A DNA stretch of 64,000 nucleotides from Maridesulfovibrio sp. (lineage in GTDB: Bacteria; Desulfobacterota; Desulfovibrionia; Desulfovibrionales; Desulfovibrionaceae): NCBI RefSeq assembly GCF_963666665.1, contig NZ_OY762999.1, positions 3,630,001 to 3,694,000 of the forward strand, in the 5' to 3' direction. This document shows positions 26,220 to 34,288 of the stretch, in pieces. The notes below the pieces were generated by a model. It ran no database searches, was not told where the DNA came from, and worked only from the letters and a program-made list of their open reading frames with translations. How positions within the stretch are numbered: the first letter of the stretch is position 1; each line of letters opens with the position of its first letter. The translations under genes and the position numbers were made by a program.

Positions 26220-26507
26220 TTGCTTAGAATCAGGCTCGCTTTTATTTATTTATTATTTTTACCCTTGCTCTGTTCCGGGTGCATTTGGGGAACTGCGGCT
26301 GTGGTCGGGGTGGCTGTCCTAGGGGCAAATGTGAACGAATATCAAGAATCTCAAGTCCCCCGCAATGCAACCAGGGATCTTGATGAGCATCTTGAGCAGA
26401 AGCGGAAAGAGGATGAAGCCATATCTCGTAGCAGTGAATTCCCGCCTGAGCCAATTGACACTGATGAACTTATTGAATCTTACTCAACTCCGATTATGGA
26501 GAAGTAG
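26220..26507 (+). CDS. Small lipoprotein of unknown function
   Basis: A 95-residue protein with a lipoprotein signal: a basic start, a hydrophobic core and lipobox LCSGC near residues 17-21. A short glycine/alanine/valine-rich membrane-like segment (TAAVVGVAVLGANV) and a charged C-terminus follow. The only usable start in frame is TTG at 26220, and the ribosome site is weak (AAAGAG about 15 nt upstream), so the start is uncertain. No family is recognised. It is divergent from the MucR-like gene and 129 bp before the two-receiver protein. Confidence 0.6.
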   Translation: MLRIRLAFIYLLFLPLLCSGCIWGTAAVVGVAVLGANVNEYQESQVPRNATRDLDEHLEQKRKEDEAISRSSEFPPEPIDTDELIESYSTPIMEK

Positions 26508-26635
26508 TTCTCTGAATGTGACATGATTTTACATTTTTATAATGCACTCTCAATGATTTGACTTGCCTAAATCTTTTACCAAAGTGTATCTTTCTTCTAT
26601 TCGTCTATCTATAAAATGAAATTAAAGGGGGCAGC

Positions 26636-27892
26636 ATGTCCGGCCAGACAGTGAAGAATAGTGTTCTTGTTGTTGAAAACAGCAACACTCAGGCAAGAAT
26701 TATTACTGAACATATAGAATCCATAACACCTTTTGACACCATTGTTGTCAATTCCATGGACGAGCTTGAAAGCAGGCTCGCTGATAATGGTGATGATGTA
26801 TTCATCGCGGTGTTGAACTTGAATATTAAAGGTGCTCCCGACGGTGAGGCGGTGGATTACGTCCTTTCCCGCAAGATCCCCTGCATTGTTCTTACTTCTA
26901 CTTTTGATGAGGAAATTCGTAACCGCTTTATTGAGAAGAGCGTGCTGGACTACTTTAATAAATCCAGACGTGAAGATCTGGAAGAAATGGTCGACCTCAT
27001 CCGCCGTATTCATTCCAACCATGAGATCAAGGTTGTTATTGCCGAAGACAACTCCACTGCCCGTAAAATCATGCAGCGTCTGCTGGAGCGCCTTAATTTT
27101 ACCGTACTGGCCGGAGAAGATGGAGCTGAGGCCCTTGAATTGATCAGGAACAACCCTGATGTGCAGCTGCTGCTCACTGATTACGAAATGCCAAATCTGG
27201 ACGGTTTTGAACTGGTCAGCGAAGTACGTAAGACCCATAGCCGTGACCAGATGGCAATCCTTGGTGTCTCTGCCCATGATTCCGGGGCAATCACCGCTAA
27301 ATTTCTTAAGCGCGGGGCAAATGACTTTCTCAAGAAGCCTTTTGAAGTGGAAGAGTTCTCATGGCGTGTAACCAACAATCTCAATGAACTTGAGCGTATT
27401 CGTTCCATTAAGGATGCTTACAGCCGCGATCCCCTGACCGGATTTTTCAATCTCAGCTTTTTCATTGATAAGGGACGTGACATTTTTGAAGGCGCAAAGA
27501 AAGAGGGTAAAATCCCGGTTGTGGCTGCTTTCAACGTTGACAACATGTTGGCTATCAATAGCCAGTTCGGCTGGGATGGCGGTTTTGCAGCCATGAAAAA
27601 GGCTTCTTCCCTGCTTGATCAGCAGTCTCTCGGCTGGTTGCTGACTTCTCGCAGTGATAACGGGTTTTATATTCTCGCCGATGACCTTGATGCCTTAAAG
27701 CGCGATCTGAGTTCGGTTAAGGCTGCCCTTGCCAGCTCGGAGATTGTTTCAGCTGGGAACAGGTTCATGGTCAGTGCTTCTTTTACCATCAGTAATGGTG
27801 AGAACGGATCTTTTGATGATGTGCTGTCAAAGGCGGCAATTGTCTTGAAGGATATTCAGTCCAAGGGTGTGAACGCTTTTAGTTTTGCTTAG
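26636..27892 (+). CDS. Two-receiver signalling protein with degenerate GGDEF domain
   Basis: A 418-residue cytoplasmic protein. The first receiver (about 8-125) has VVENSN near its start and Asn61 where the phospho-aspartate should be, so it is likely a pseudo-receiver. The second (about 132-255) is intact: AEDN, Asp182 in LLTDYEMPNLDG, and FLKKPF. The C-terminal domain starts SRDPLTGFFN, the usual opening of a GGDEF domain, but the active loop reads SRSDNGFYIL instead of GGDEF, so diguanylate cyclase activity is probably lost. It may act as a phosphorylation-controlled adaptor or c-di-GMP sensor. It is a single-gene unit ending in a terminator at 27917. Confidence 0.85.
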   Translation: MSGQTVKNSVLVVENSNTQARIITEHIESITPFDTIVVNSMDELESRLADNGDDVFIAVLNLNIKGAPDGEAVDYVLSRKIPCIVLTSTFDEEIRNRFIEKSVLDYFNKSRREDLEEMVDLIRRIHSNHEIKVVIAEDNSTARKIMQRLLERLNFTVLAGEDGAEALELIRNNPDVQLLLTDYEMPNLDGFELVSEVRKTHSRDQMAILGVSAHDSGAITAKFLKRGANDFLKKPFEVEEFSWRVTNNLNELERIRSIKDAYSRDPLTGFFNLSFFIDKGRDIFEGAKKEGKIPVVAAFNVDNMLAINSQFGWDGGFAAMKKASSLLDQQSLGWLLTSRSDNGFYILADDLDALKRDLSSVKAALASSEIVSAGNRFMVSASFTISNGENGSFDDVLSKAAIVLKDIQSKGVNAFSFA

Positions 27893-27916
27893 TCTTTAAA
27901 AGTATATTGAAATTAG

Positions 27917-27952
27917 GCCTGCAGTATCGATCGCGATATTGCAGGCTTTTTG
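27917..27952 (+). terminator. Rho-independent terminator after the two-receiver gene
   Basis: Stem GCCTGCAGTATCG with CGCGATATTGCAGGC followed by a T run, 25 bp after the stop codon at 27892. Confidence 0.85.
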
Positions 27953-28003
27953 TTGCTTGTTTACTCGCTGCAGTTCATCCGCTATGCTTTTTTCATGTTA
28001 GTT

Positions 28004-28228
28004 ATGAAATGTGCATCCTGCAGGCGTAAGCTCTGGAAATACTATAAGATAGGTCAGGGCGAGGTCCATCGCTGCCATAAGGAACGGATTAAGAAGATCT
28101 GGAATGCTGAAGAGCGTGACGGTAAGGTCTACTGCCCCTGCGGTAACGCGTTCGGAATTGACCGTGGGACTTACTGGACCATGGATAAGAAAGCTTTTAC
28201 TTATTCGGGGACGAAGACGAATAAGTGA
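28004..28228 (+). CDS. Small zinc-ribbon-like protein
   Basis: About 74 residues from ATG 28004 (MKCASCRRKLWKYYKIG). A slightly earlier ATG at 27995 in the same frame is also possible. Two cysteine pairs, CASC at the N-terminus and CPCG near residue 46, suggest a zinc ribbon, with a lone Cys-His (RCHK) between. It is basic and could bind nucleic acid. No specific family is recognised, and the ribosome site is weak. Terminators lie on both sides, so it is its own transcription unit or is read through from upstream. Confidence 0.6.
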   Translation: MKCASCRRKLWKYYKIGQGEVHRCHKERIKKIWNAEERDGKVYCPCGNAFGIDRGTYWTMDKKAFTYSGTKTNK

Positions 28229-28253
28229 TTAAGTTGCGTATGTGAAATTTAAG

Positions 28254-28282
28254 AGCCCGTAATCTGTGAAAGATTACGGGCT
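28254..28282. terminator. Rho-independent terminator, bidirectional
   Basis: Perfect 11-bp stem AGCCCGTAATC with GATTACGGGCT followed by a T-rich tract. It lies between the zinc-ribbon gene and the convergent lipoprotein gene. Confidence 0.85.
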
Positions 28283-28317
28283 TTATTTTAAAGCTTTTCT
28301 TGCGAAAAGATTGGACA

Positions 28318-29433
28318 TTATATTCCCGGATTTTTCTTGGCTAATTCGCGCATGTCTTCCATGAACTCATCTAAGCTCAGCCCAAAACAGTGGCATAAAC
28401 TTGGGATTTCATTGTCGGTGTCGCCAATGGTTTTCTCAATTCTTTTGGTAATTGTTTTATTGTATACTATCTTTTCATCTTGTTTCTTCTTTGAAGAAAT
28501 AACAGTGTATTTTACTGTTATTTCAGTATATGGATCATCTCCGAACAGTGTTTTTTCCTGGAAGCCTTTATCCATGATAACTGCTGAAATCTTGTGTCCT
28601 TGTGGTTCTTTGTCCATGTACAACCCGGAACCGACTACCCGAAGCTTCAGCATTTTTTCGAATTCTGACAAAGCAAGGGAACGGTCAAAATTATCAGTAT
28701 AATACCTTGAATACCTCGCTTCGGCTATGCGTTTGGAGAATTCTGCGGAGATAGCACTGGTTCCGGCCAGAAAGCGTGCTTTACCTTCTACGGATTTGGC
28801 TTGCTGAGTTGCAGGAACTTTGACATTCAGCATATCACTGGCAAATTGGTTGTTCACTTTTACGATGGCTCTATCCAGAGCTACCATAATGTTGGGATTG
28901 GCTGCACACTCCCATAGGTCTCCAGAGTCATATTTGTCGCATGACCCTATTGCCGAATAATCCTTACTAAAAATTACTTCACCATTGATTTCGTTTTTTA
29001 CTGTATAGCGTGCGGTGACGTGGGCGTCATAATTTGCTGTATTATATAGTATGTAGTCGTTAACTTCAGGGGCGTATAATTCTTTAATTTCAATCTCCAG
29101 CATAAGGTCATTATCTGAGGACTGATCAAATGCCCCGGACTTTATAACAGCATGAATGGCCAGATTCTCCCATGTCTTTTTGAAAGTTATCCCGTAAGAC
29201 ACCCTGTCTCTATAATTTTTCGGGTCTTCATATTTGAACTCAACTTTATTCCCTACCTGAGCTTCTTCCGGAGCGTAAGCTGCTATGACATGCCGTATCG
29301 CGCCGTTCATTTTACGGCTGTGCTTTTGAATGTCTAGTGGTAATGGGTCCGGGCAGGGCTTATATTTCATACAAGACGGTAACATACACACCATCATCAC
29401 CAACATCATCACTTTCAATATCCATTTTGTCAT
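28318..29433 (-). CDS. Lipoprotein of unknown function
   Basis: The start is set at ATG 29433, which has GAGG 6 nt upstream; a GTG six codons earlier is less likely. The 371-residue product has a lipoprotein signal ending LPSC. The mature protein is mixed alpha/beta with many lysines and long beta segments, such as DAHVTARYTVKNEINGEVIF, and two halves that share a pattern of strands ending in VKYTV or similar. The halves suggest an internal duplication. No family is recognised. It is flanked by terminators and is monocistronic. Confidence 0.65.
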   Translation of the reverse strand: MTKWILKVMMLVMMVCMLPSCMKYKPCPDPLPLDIQKHSRKMNGAIRHVIAAYAPEEAQVGNKVEFKYEDPKNYRDRVSYGITFKKTWENLAIHAVIKSGAFDQSSDNDLMLEIEIKELYAPEVNDYILYNTANYDAHVTARYTVKNEINGEVIFSKDYSAIGSCDKYDSGDLWECAANPNIMVALDRAIVKVNNQFASDMLNVKVPATQQAKSVEGKARFLAGTSAISAEFSKRIAEARYSRYYTDNFDRSLALSEFEKMLKLRVVGSGLYMDKEPQGHKISAVIMDKGFQEKTLFGDDPYTEITVKYTVISSKKKQDEKIVYNKTITKRIEKTIGDTDNEIPSLCHCFGLSLDEFMEDMRELAKKNPGI

Positions 29434-29534
29434 ACAAACCTCATTCTTCACAAATTTAGACCCCCTAACCTTATTTGGCCGCTAATGCTTATCAGTGAGA
29501 GGTTGTATGGTCAATTTGCTGAGATTAAAAATCA

Positions 29535-29569
29535 AAAGCCCGCAACCTCTCAAGAGATTGCGGGCTTTA
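29535..29569 (-). terminator. Rho-independent terminator
   Basis: Stem AAAGCCCGCAA/CCTCT with an AGATTGCGGGCTTT complement and T-rich flanks. It lies downstream of the HAD-family gene on the minus strand, beyond repeat copy B. Confidence 0.8.
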
Positions 29570-29590
29570 TTTAATACTAATTTCAGAACG

Positions 29591-29660
29591 AAGCGGCGAA
29601 GCCATATTAAAAAAGTTTGGGATTCTAAACCCTTTTCAAAGGGTTTTAGCCGCCGGAGGC
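29591..29660 (+). repeat. Dispersed intergenic repeat, copy B
   Basis: It has GCGGCGAAGCC, then AAAGTTTGGGATTC, the palindrome AACCCTTT-tca-AAAGGGTT, then GCCGCCGGAGGC, in the same order as copies A, C and D. Here the repeat lies just after the stop of the HAD gene, oriented against it. Confidence 0.8.
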
Positions 29661-29664
29661 TTTC

Positions 29665-30135
29665 TTAATTTCTTAAAGTAGTCAGCAAGCGCACAGGGTG
29701 GGTAAAAACGCCCAGTGCGTTGGAGATGTCTGTTGCTACGAGATCGGCGGCGCGGGCGGCTTTCATGGACATGCATTCGGCCCCGGAGATGATGATGCTC
29801 AGGGCTGCTTCCTTGAGCATGAGCATATCGTTCCTTCCATTGCCGATGCAGGCGCATTTGGCCGGATCAAGGGTGTTTACATAGTCAAGTTTGGCTTGGT
29901 CTTCTGGGCTGCCGTTGATGATGTGGATTTTTACAGGCAGGCCGGAAAGTTCCTCTTCACACTGTCCGAGGGTGTCTGCTGTGAGCACATGCACCTGCAC
30001 ATCCTCGGATAATTCCATGATCAGCTTGCCGACTCCGGGGAGCAGGTTGCCGTCAAGGGCGAGGGTGCCGTTGTAGTCCAGAACAATGTGCTCAATCTCG
30101 AGCTTTGCAAATCCCGGGATATCAAGATTTATCAT
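29665..30135 (-). CDS. HAD-superfamily hydrolase, small soluble P-type ATPase-like group
   Basis: A 156-residue single-domain HAD protein. Motif I is VLDYNGTLALDG (nucleophile Asp, with Tyr between Asp and Asn). Motif II is VLTADT, the lysine is in the region SPEDQAKLDYV, and motif III is IGNGRNDMLML. This resembles the P-domain of P-type ATPases and the soluble phosphatases related to it. It probably hydrolyses a small phosphorylated compound in the cytoplasm. It lies 36 bp downstream of the amidase gene and may be co-transcribed with it. Confidence 0.85.
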   Translation of the reverse strand: MINLDIPGFAKLEIEHIVLDYNGTLALDGNLLPGVGKLIMELSEDVQVHVLTADTLGQCEEELSGLPVKIHIINGSPEDQAKLDYVNTLDPAKCACIGNGRNDMLMLKEAALSIIISGAECMSMKAARAADLVATDISNALGVFTHPVRLLTTLRN

Positions 30136-30171
30136 GATTCTTCCTGCAACTGGTATTAGCGGTTGGTCATG

Positions 30172-31935
30172 CTAAAGGCTGGCATACCTTTCAATCTGCT
30201 TTTTGTATTCTAATACACCTTTTACGATGCCGTCGGCAATATAAGAAAGGTAGCTGTCAGTTTTAAGTCGCTTGGCTTCGGTGCGGTTGGTCAGATAACC
30301 CAGTTCAATAAGCACTGAGGGCATCTTCGCACCCATGAGTACGTAGAATGGTGCTTCGCGCACACCTTGATCGTGTACCGACCATTTCTTGCGAATGCTT
30401 TGGAGTGATCCGGAGTGAATGTTATTCGCCAGATCCTTGCTTTCCTTCATTTTTGAATTGAGCATCAGGTCGGTCAGGATAACCTGCAGGTCGCTGATCC
30501 TCTTGGCGGAAACGGCGTTTTCCCGTGCAGCAACACGGACTGCATTGCGGTTGCGGGCAAGGTTCAAGGTGTATGTTTCAATACCGTTGATCTTGGCGCT
30601 GCGGTGCGCGTTGCAGTGGATGGAAATAAACATGTCAGCCTTCTTGATGTTGGCCATGGCGGTCCGTTCTTCAAGAGGGATGAATACATCTGTACTTCTG
30701 GTGTACAGCACCGAAAATCCGGCTTTTTTAAGTTTGGCAGCCAGAATCTTGGCAAAACGCAGGTTGATATCCTTTTCTTTGAGTCCGTTGGCGGATGCAC
30801 CGGGGTCCTTACCGCCGTGACCGGCATCAAGCATGATTGTCTTGAAGGTCAGCCCCAGTTGTTCCAGTAGATCTCCGGCCATTTTTTTGCTGTTTGCCGG
30901 AGGGGTGTATTTTTGGGGCTTGGATTCTTTGGGTGCGGAAGAATGAACCGGACTCTTGTTCTCCACGACCTTTCCTTCTTCCGGTGCCTGAACGTCGACG
31001 ACCAGTCGGAAAGGGTTCTCCAGCGGAAAGATTTTGTAATCCTGCATGGAATTGAAATCCAGAACTACGCGTGTAGTCCGCGGGTCGCGCTGGCCGGAGC
31101 GGATATCCTTAAGGATTCCGTCGGCAACGTGTGTCGCCTTGTGCACTCCGTTGCCCAGAACGGTGTTTTCAAGGTCGATGTACAGCCTGTGCGGGCGATT
31201 CACGCTCTGGTTCGGATTCAGGATCTGATAACGGTAGCGGACCTCTTCATCGAGATCGAGAACCACGCGGGTGTAGCTTTCACTGCTGGTGTAACGAACG
31301 GAAAGCAGCTTGGCCTTACTTGTAGATTTTGTATCGCTTTTTGGAGAATCGCTTTTAGCCGGGATGATGGTTCCCGAGGGCTTCTTGTGCGTGGTCTTTT
31401 TACCTGTAACACCTTTACGGTCCATGGAGTCCAGACGCTTGCGGGCCATGGAATACATGTCTGACTTGGCGTATCTGTGTACGATGGTCAGGTAGTCTGA
31501 GTAGGCGAGATCTTTTTCATTCAGTTTTCGCAGCCTGATTTCAGCCCTGCGGAAAATACTGTCATCCGTCCACTGGTGGGAAGGAAAATTTGAAATCATG
31601 CGGCCGTAGTAATCAACAGCAGTGCGGAAATCTTTTTTTATACCGCTGCGGTTGCCAAGCTCTTCGTATGTGCGGCCGAGGTAATAGAGCGATTTGGGAG
31701 CGTATTGGCCGCGGGTGGACCGTTTGAATACATTGCGAAAATTTTTGCCGACTTTTTCCCACTCAGAGCGGTATTGGGCTTTTTTCTGGTTTTTTGAAAG
31801 AGCATGGAACTGCTTCCAGGCAATGGTGAAATCATCCTTGATGCTGGCTCCGAATGCACTGGCAGGGATAACAGAAACAAGCAGTCCTGCAAGGAATAGT
31901 GCCATAATCAGGTTTGGAATAAAAAATTTGCGCAT
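30172..31935 (-). CDS. N-acetylmuramoyl-L-alanine amidase with AMIN domain
   Basis: The start is ATG 31935 (587 residues); upstream codons run to a TTG only. The protein has a signal peptide ending near ASAFG, then a TPR-like tetratrico region (about 40-150, YYLGRTYEELGNRSG and similar). A Lys/Ser/Thr-rich linker, an AMIN domain (about 215-335) and a C-terminal Amidase_3 domain follow. The amidase has MLDAGHGGKDPGA (zinc His), the catalytic ARENA region and VLIELGYLTNR with the catalytic Glu. The enzyme cleaves septal peptidoglycan in the periplasm during cell separation. The N-terminal TPR-like part is not usual for AmiC and may mediate protein contacts. Confidence 0.93.
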   Translation of the reverse strand: MRKFFIPNLIMALFLAGLLVSVIPASAFGASIKDDFTIAWKQFHALSKNQKKAQYRSEWEKVGKNFRNVFKRSTRGQYAPKSLYYLGRTYEELGNRSGIKKDFRTAVDYYGRMISNFPSHQWTDDSIFRRAEIRLRKLNEKDLAYSDYLTIVHRYAKSDMYSMARKRLDSMDRKGVTGKKTTHKKPSGTIIPAKSDSPKSDTKSTSKAKLLSVRYTSSESYTRVVLDLDEEVRYRYQILNPNQSVNRPHRLYIDLENTVLGNGVHKATHVADGILKDIRSGQRDPRTTRVVLDFNSMQDYKIFPLENPFRLVVDVQAPEEGKVVENKSPVHSSAPKESKPQKYTPPANSKKMAGDLLEQLGLTFKTIMLDAGHGGKDPGASANGLKEKDINLRFAKILAAKLKKAGFSVLYTRSTDVFIPLEERTAMANIKKADMFISIHCNAHRSAKINGIETYTLNLARNRNAVRVAARENAVSAKRISDLQVILTDLMLNSKMKESKDLANNIHSGSLQSIRKKWSVHDQGVREAPFYVLMGAKMPSVLIELGYLTNRTEAKRLKTDSYLSYIADGIVKGVLEYKKQIERYASL

Positions 31936-32309
31936 TTTTTCAGGTCGAAGTTCTTTATATTTAATGTTTTTGCCCAAAGTGATAGCAGTAAAGATACAGG
32001 CAATTGCTCTAAAAAAAGTTTAGATGTTTTCTTTAATAAGCTCGCATGCCCAAAAAATCAACTCTAGACTGTCTCGAAAGCTCCATCTGTTACATCATTG
32101 CGGAAAACATTGAAATCATCTCTCTTCTAACTATGCATTGCGACAGTGTTTTTTCTGTATCTTGCAGTTGGAACTTTGTCGTCCGTCTGGTATTCTTGGG
32201 CGCTGGATCAGTATATGAAAGCTGGACTGGCGCTCCTTTTTATGTAATGGGCATATGCATTGTTACTCGGAATTTAAACAATTTACTTCACTCATTTGGA
32301 GACAGATAA
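31936..32309. other. Intergenic region between the amidase gene and glpX
   Basis: About 370 bp between divergent genes. It should hold both promoters; a poor stop-free frame of 87 codons from 32046 has no ribosome site and unlikely composition. I see no RNA motif or hairpin strong enough to name. GGAG at 32300-32303 is the ribosome site of glpX. Confidence 0.5.
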
Positions 32310-33293
32310 ATGGAAGCTCCCCAGAGAAATTTGGCTCTTGACCTTGTCAGGGTAACCGAGGCAGCAGCACTGGCTTCCGCCAGATGGCTGGGCCGGGGTG
32401 ATAAAAACGCAGGTGATCAGGCAGCAGTCGATGCTATGCGTTTGAGTTTTAACAGCCTTGAAATCAGCGGTACAGTTGTTATCGGTGAAGGCGAGAAAGA
32501 CCATGCACCCATGCTCTACAACGGCGAGAAGCTTGGCGTTGGCGAAGGTTCCGGTATGGATGTTGCCGTTGACCCCGTTGAAGGCACCAACCTGCTGGCA
32601 TACGGACGCCCTAACGCTATCTCTGTTGTCGGCGTTGCTCCTACCGGAATGATGCTTGATCCGGGCCCCAGCTATTACATGCAGAAGCTGGTTGTTCCCA
32701 CTGCCGCAAGGAATATGGTCGACATCAACGCTCCGGTTAAAGACAACCTGGTCAAAATCGCCAAGGCCCTGAATAAGGACGTTGACGACCTCGTTGTATT
32801 TGTTCTGGAAAAACCCCGTCACCACGGCCTGATTCAGGAAATTCGTGATGCAGGGGCACGTATCCAGCTGCACACTGACGGTGACGTTGCCGGTGCACTC
32901 ATGGTTGTAGATCCGCGCAGCCCGGTCGATGTTATGATCGGTACCGGCGGAACTCCTGAAGGTGTTCTCTCCGCTTGCGCCATCCGCATCATGGGCGGTG
33001 AAATGTTCGCCAGATTTGATCCCCAGTCCGAATCTGAAAAGAATGCGCTGGAAGAACAGGGCTACGATCTGCGTAATGTCATGACCGTTAATGATTTGGT
33101 CAAGAGTGATGATATTTTCTTCTCAGCCACCGGTATTTCCGGCGGTACTTTTCTGCGCGGTGTACGCTACCTCGGCTACGGCGCAGAAACCACCTCTCTG
33201 GTCATGCGCGGCAAGACCGGGACCGTACGTCACATCGAAGCAGTCCACACATGGGACAAGCTGATGAAGATCAGTGCGGTTAAGTACGACTAG
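32310..33293 (+). CDS. glpX: Class II fructose-1,6-bisphosphatase
   Basis: A 327-residue cytoplasmic enzyme that hydrolyses fructose 1,6-bisphosphate in gluconeogenesis. The signature metal-binding motifs are present: GEGEKDHAPMLYNGE and DPVEGTNLLAYG near the N-terminal third, then KPRH, and GTGGTPEG with the following acidic region. Length and motifs agree with GlpX. Ribosome site GGAG lies 7 nt before ATG. The gene is monocistronic with a bidirectional terminator 20 bp after the stop. Confidence 0.96.
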   Translation: MEAPQRNLALDLVRVTEAAALASARWLGRGDKNAGDQAAVDAMRLSFNSLEISGTVVIGEGEKDHAPMLYNGEKLGVGEGSGMDVAVDPVEGTNLLAYGRPNAISVVGVAPTGMMLDPGPSYYMQKLVVPTAARNMVDINAPVKDNLVKIAKALNKDVDDLVVFVLEKPRHHGLIQEIRDAGARIQLHTDGDVAGALMVVDPRSPVDVMIGTGGTPEGVLSACAIRIMGGEMFARFDPQSESEKNALEEQGYDLRNVMTVNDLVKSDDIFFSATGISGGTFLRGVRYLGYGAETTSLVMRGKTGTVRHIEAVHTWDKLMKISAVKYD

Positions 33294-33313
33294 TACGAAT
33301 ACTAGAAGAATCA

Positions 33314-33358
33314 AAAAAATGGGCGGTTCCGACAATCAAGTTGGAACCGCCCATTTTT
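33314..33358. terminator. Rho-independent terminator, bidirectional
   Basis: Stem AAAAATGGGCGGTTCC with GGAACCGCCCATTTTT, separating glpX from the convergent small gene at 33380. Confidence 0.9.
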
Positions 33359-33379
33359 AGTCTGCGTATTGGGAGTAGA

Positions 33380-33619
33380 TTAATACTCCGGTGCCTCCAG
33401 CTTATCCGAGATGATTTTTGCATCTTCTTCGCGGGCTGCTGCGTTGAGTTCTTTGGCTTCGCCGTGACAGGTAATTCCGGTGGGGCGCAGTTGCACATAT
33501 CCGGCGGAAAGTACTTTAGTGTAGGGGATCTGTTCCCTGAATTCGAGGTATCCGATACGGTTGGGGATGAGTATGGGCAGCGGGTCGCCTGAAAAATCCT
33601 CAAACATGATGTATTTCAT
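33380..33619 (-). CDS. Small hypothetical protein
   Basis: A 79-residue protein from ATG 33619, which has AAGGA 8 nt upstream; the open frame extends to 33706 but without a good ribosome site. It begins MKYIMFEDFSGDPLPILIPN and holds no motif that I recognise. Acidic residues and an amphipathic helix lie near the C-terminus. It is divergent from the DUF202 membrane gene and convergent with glpX. Good start signal and codon use support it as a real gene of unknown function. Confidence 0.7.
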   Translation of the reverse strand: MKYIMFEDFSGDPLPILIPNRIGYLEFREQIPYTKVLSAGYVQLRPTGITCHGEAKELNAAAREEDAKIISDKLEAPEY

Positions 33620-33770
33620 TTTCGATCCTTTATGATGCGGCCTGCCGAAATCGGCTGGGGGCCGGAAGTTGTTCCAGTTCGCGAACAATGTTGCCCGCAT
33701 TCTCATTACAGATTATAGGCATATATATTCAAGATCAAGAAGTGTAGACCAGAAAATCCGGAGTTGGCAA

Positions 33771-34160
33771 ATGGCTGGACATGACAGGGAATTGCTGGAC
33801 AACAACGAACTAGCCAGAATGCGCACATTGCTGGCTAATGAACGGACTTTTCTGGCTTGGTGCCGGACCGCGTTGGGGTTGTTCGGATTCGGTTTTGTGA
33901 TTGAGAAGGCCAGATTGTATATGGCGAAAATGTTGCCCGGAACTCCGGAGATAATGCTCAAGGAAATGAACTTCCTCGGCATTTTTATCATTATTTCGGG
34001 AATGGTGATTCTAACCAGTGCAGCCTTCCGGTTTTACCGCTTTGAAAAGACTCTCGGAGCCAGAGTCCGTTGGACTACTCCGTATCCTGAAATGCTGGTC
34101 ACCGTGGCAGTGGGAGTAATCCTGATTGTCAGCTCCATAGCTGGAAAGATATTTTTCTAA
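33771..34160 (+). CDS. DUF202 (YidH-like) membrane protein
   Basis: The start at ATG 33771 follows a GGAG-type ribosome site; the frame is open upstream but those codons look non-coding. The 129-residue product has LLANERTFLAWCRTALGLFG, the DUF202 hallmark, and three membrane helices near 30-55, 65-88 and 100-125. DUF202 proteins are small inner-membrane proteins of unknown function. The gene is on its own, followed by repeat copy C. Confidence 0.85.
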   Translation: MAGHDRELLDNNELARMRTLLANERTFLAWCRTALGLFGFGFVIEKARLYMAKMLPGTPEIMLKEMNFLGIFIIISGMVILTSAAFRFYRFEKTLGARVRWTTPYPEMLVTVAVGVILIVSSIAGKIFF

Positions 34161-34180
34161 TTACATAAAATTTTATGCCT

Positions 34181-34253
34181 AGGCGGAGAAGCCACGATAA
34201 AAGTTTTTGGGATTCTTAAGACATTTTCAAAAAGGTCTTAAGCCGCCGGAGGC
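34181..34253 (+). repeat. Dispersed intergenic repeat, copy C
   Basis: GGCGGAGAAGCC, AAGTTTTTGGGATTCTTAAG, a palindrome of AAGAC and GTCTT and the closing GCCGCCGGAGGC. A tail with GCGCGAAGCGCATC at 34271-34284 is shared with copy D. It lies directly upstream of the heptosyltransferase gene. Confidence 0.8.
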
Positions 34254-34288
34254 AAAATAAGATAATTAAAGCGCGAAGCGCATCAACC

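Noticed and set aside
26609..27277. Minus-strand frame of 222 codons opposite the two-receiver gene
   Set aside because: The plus strand has clear receiver motifs through this stretch; the minus frame has no motif or ribosome site.
32046..32309. Open frame of 87 codons upstream of glpX
   Set aside because: It has no ribosome site, no family signal, an odd composition, and ends against the glpX start. It is better read as a promoter region.
32292..32873. Minus-strand frame of 193 codons opposite glpX
   Set aside because: It is opposite conserved GlpX motifs on the plus strand, so it is not a gene.
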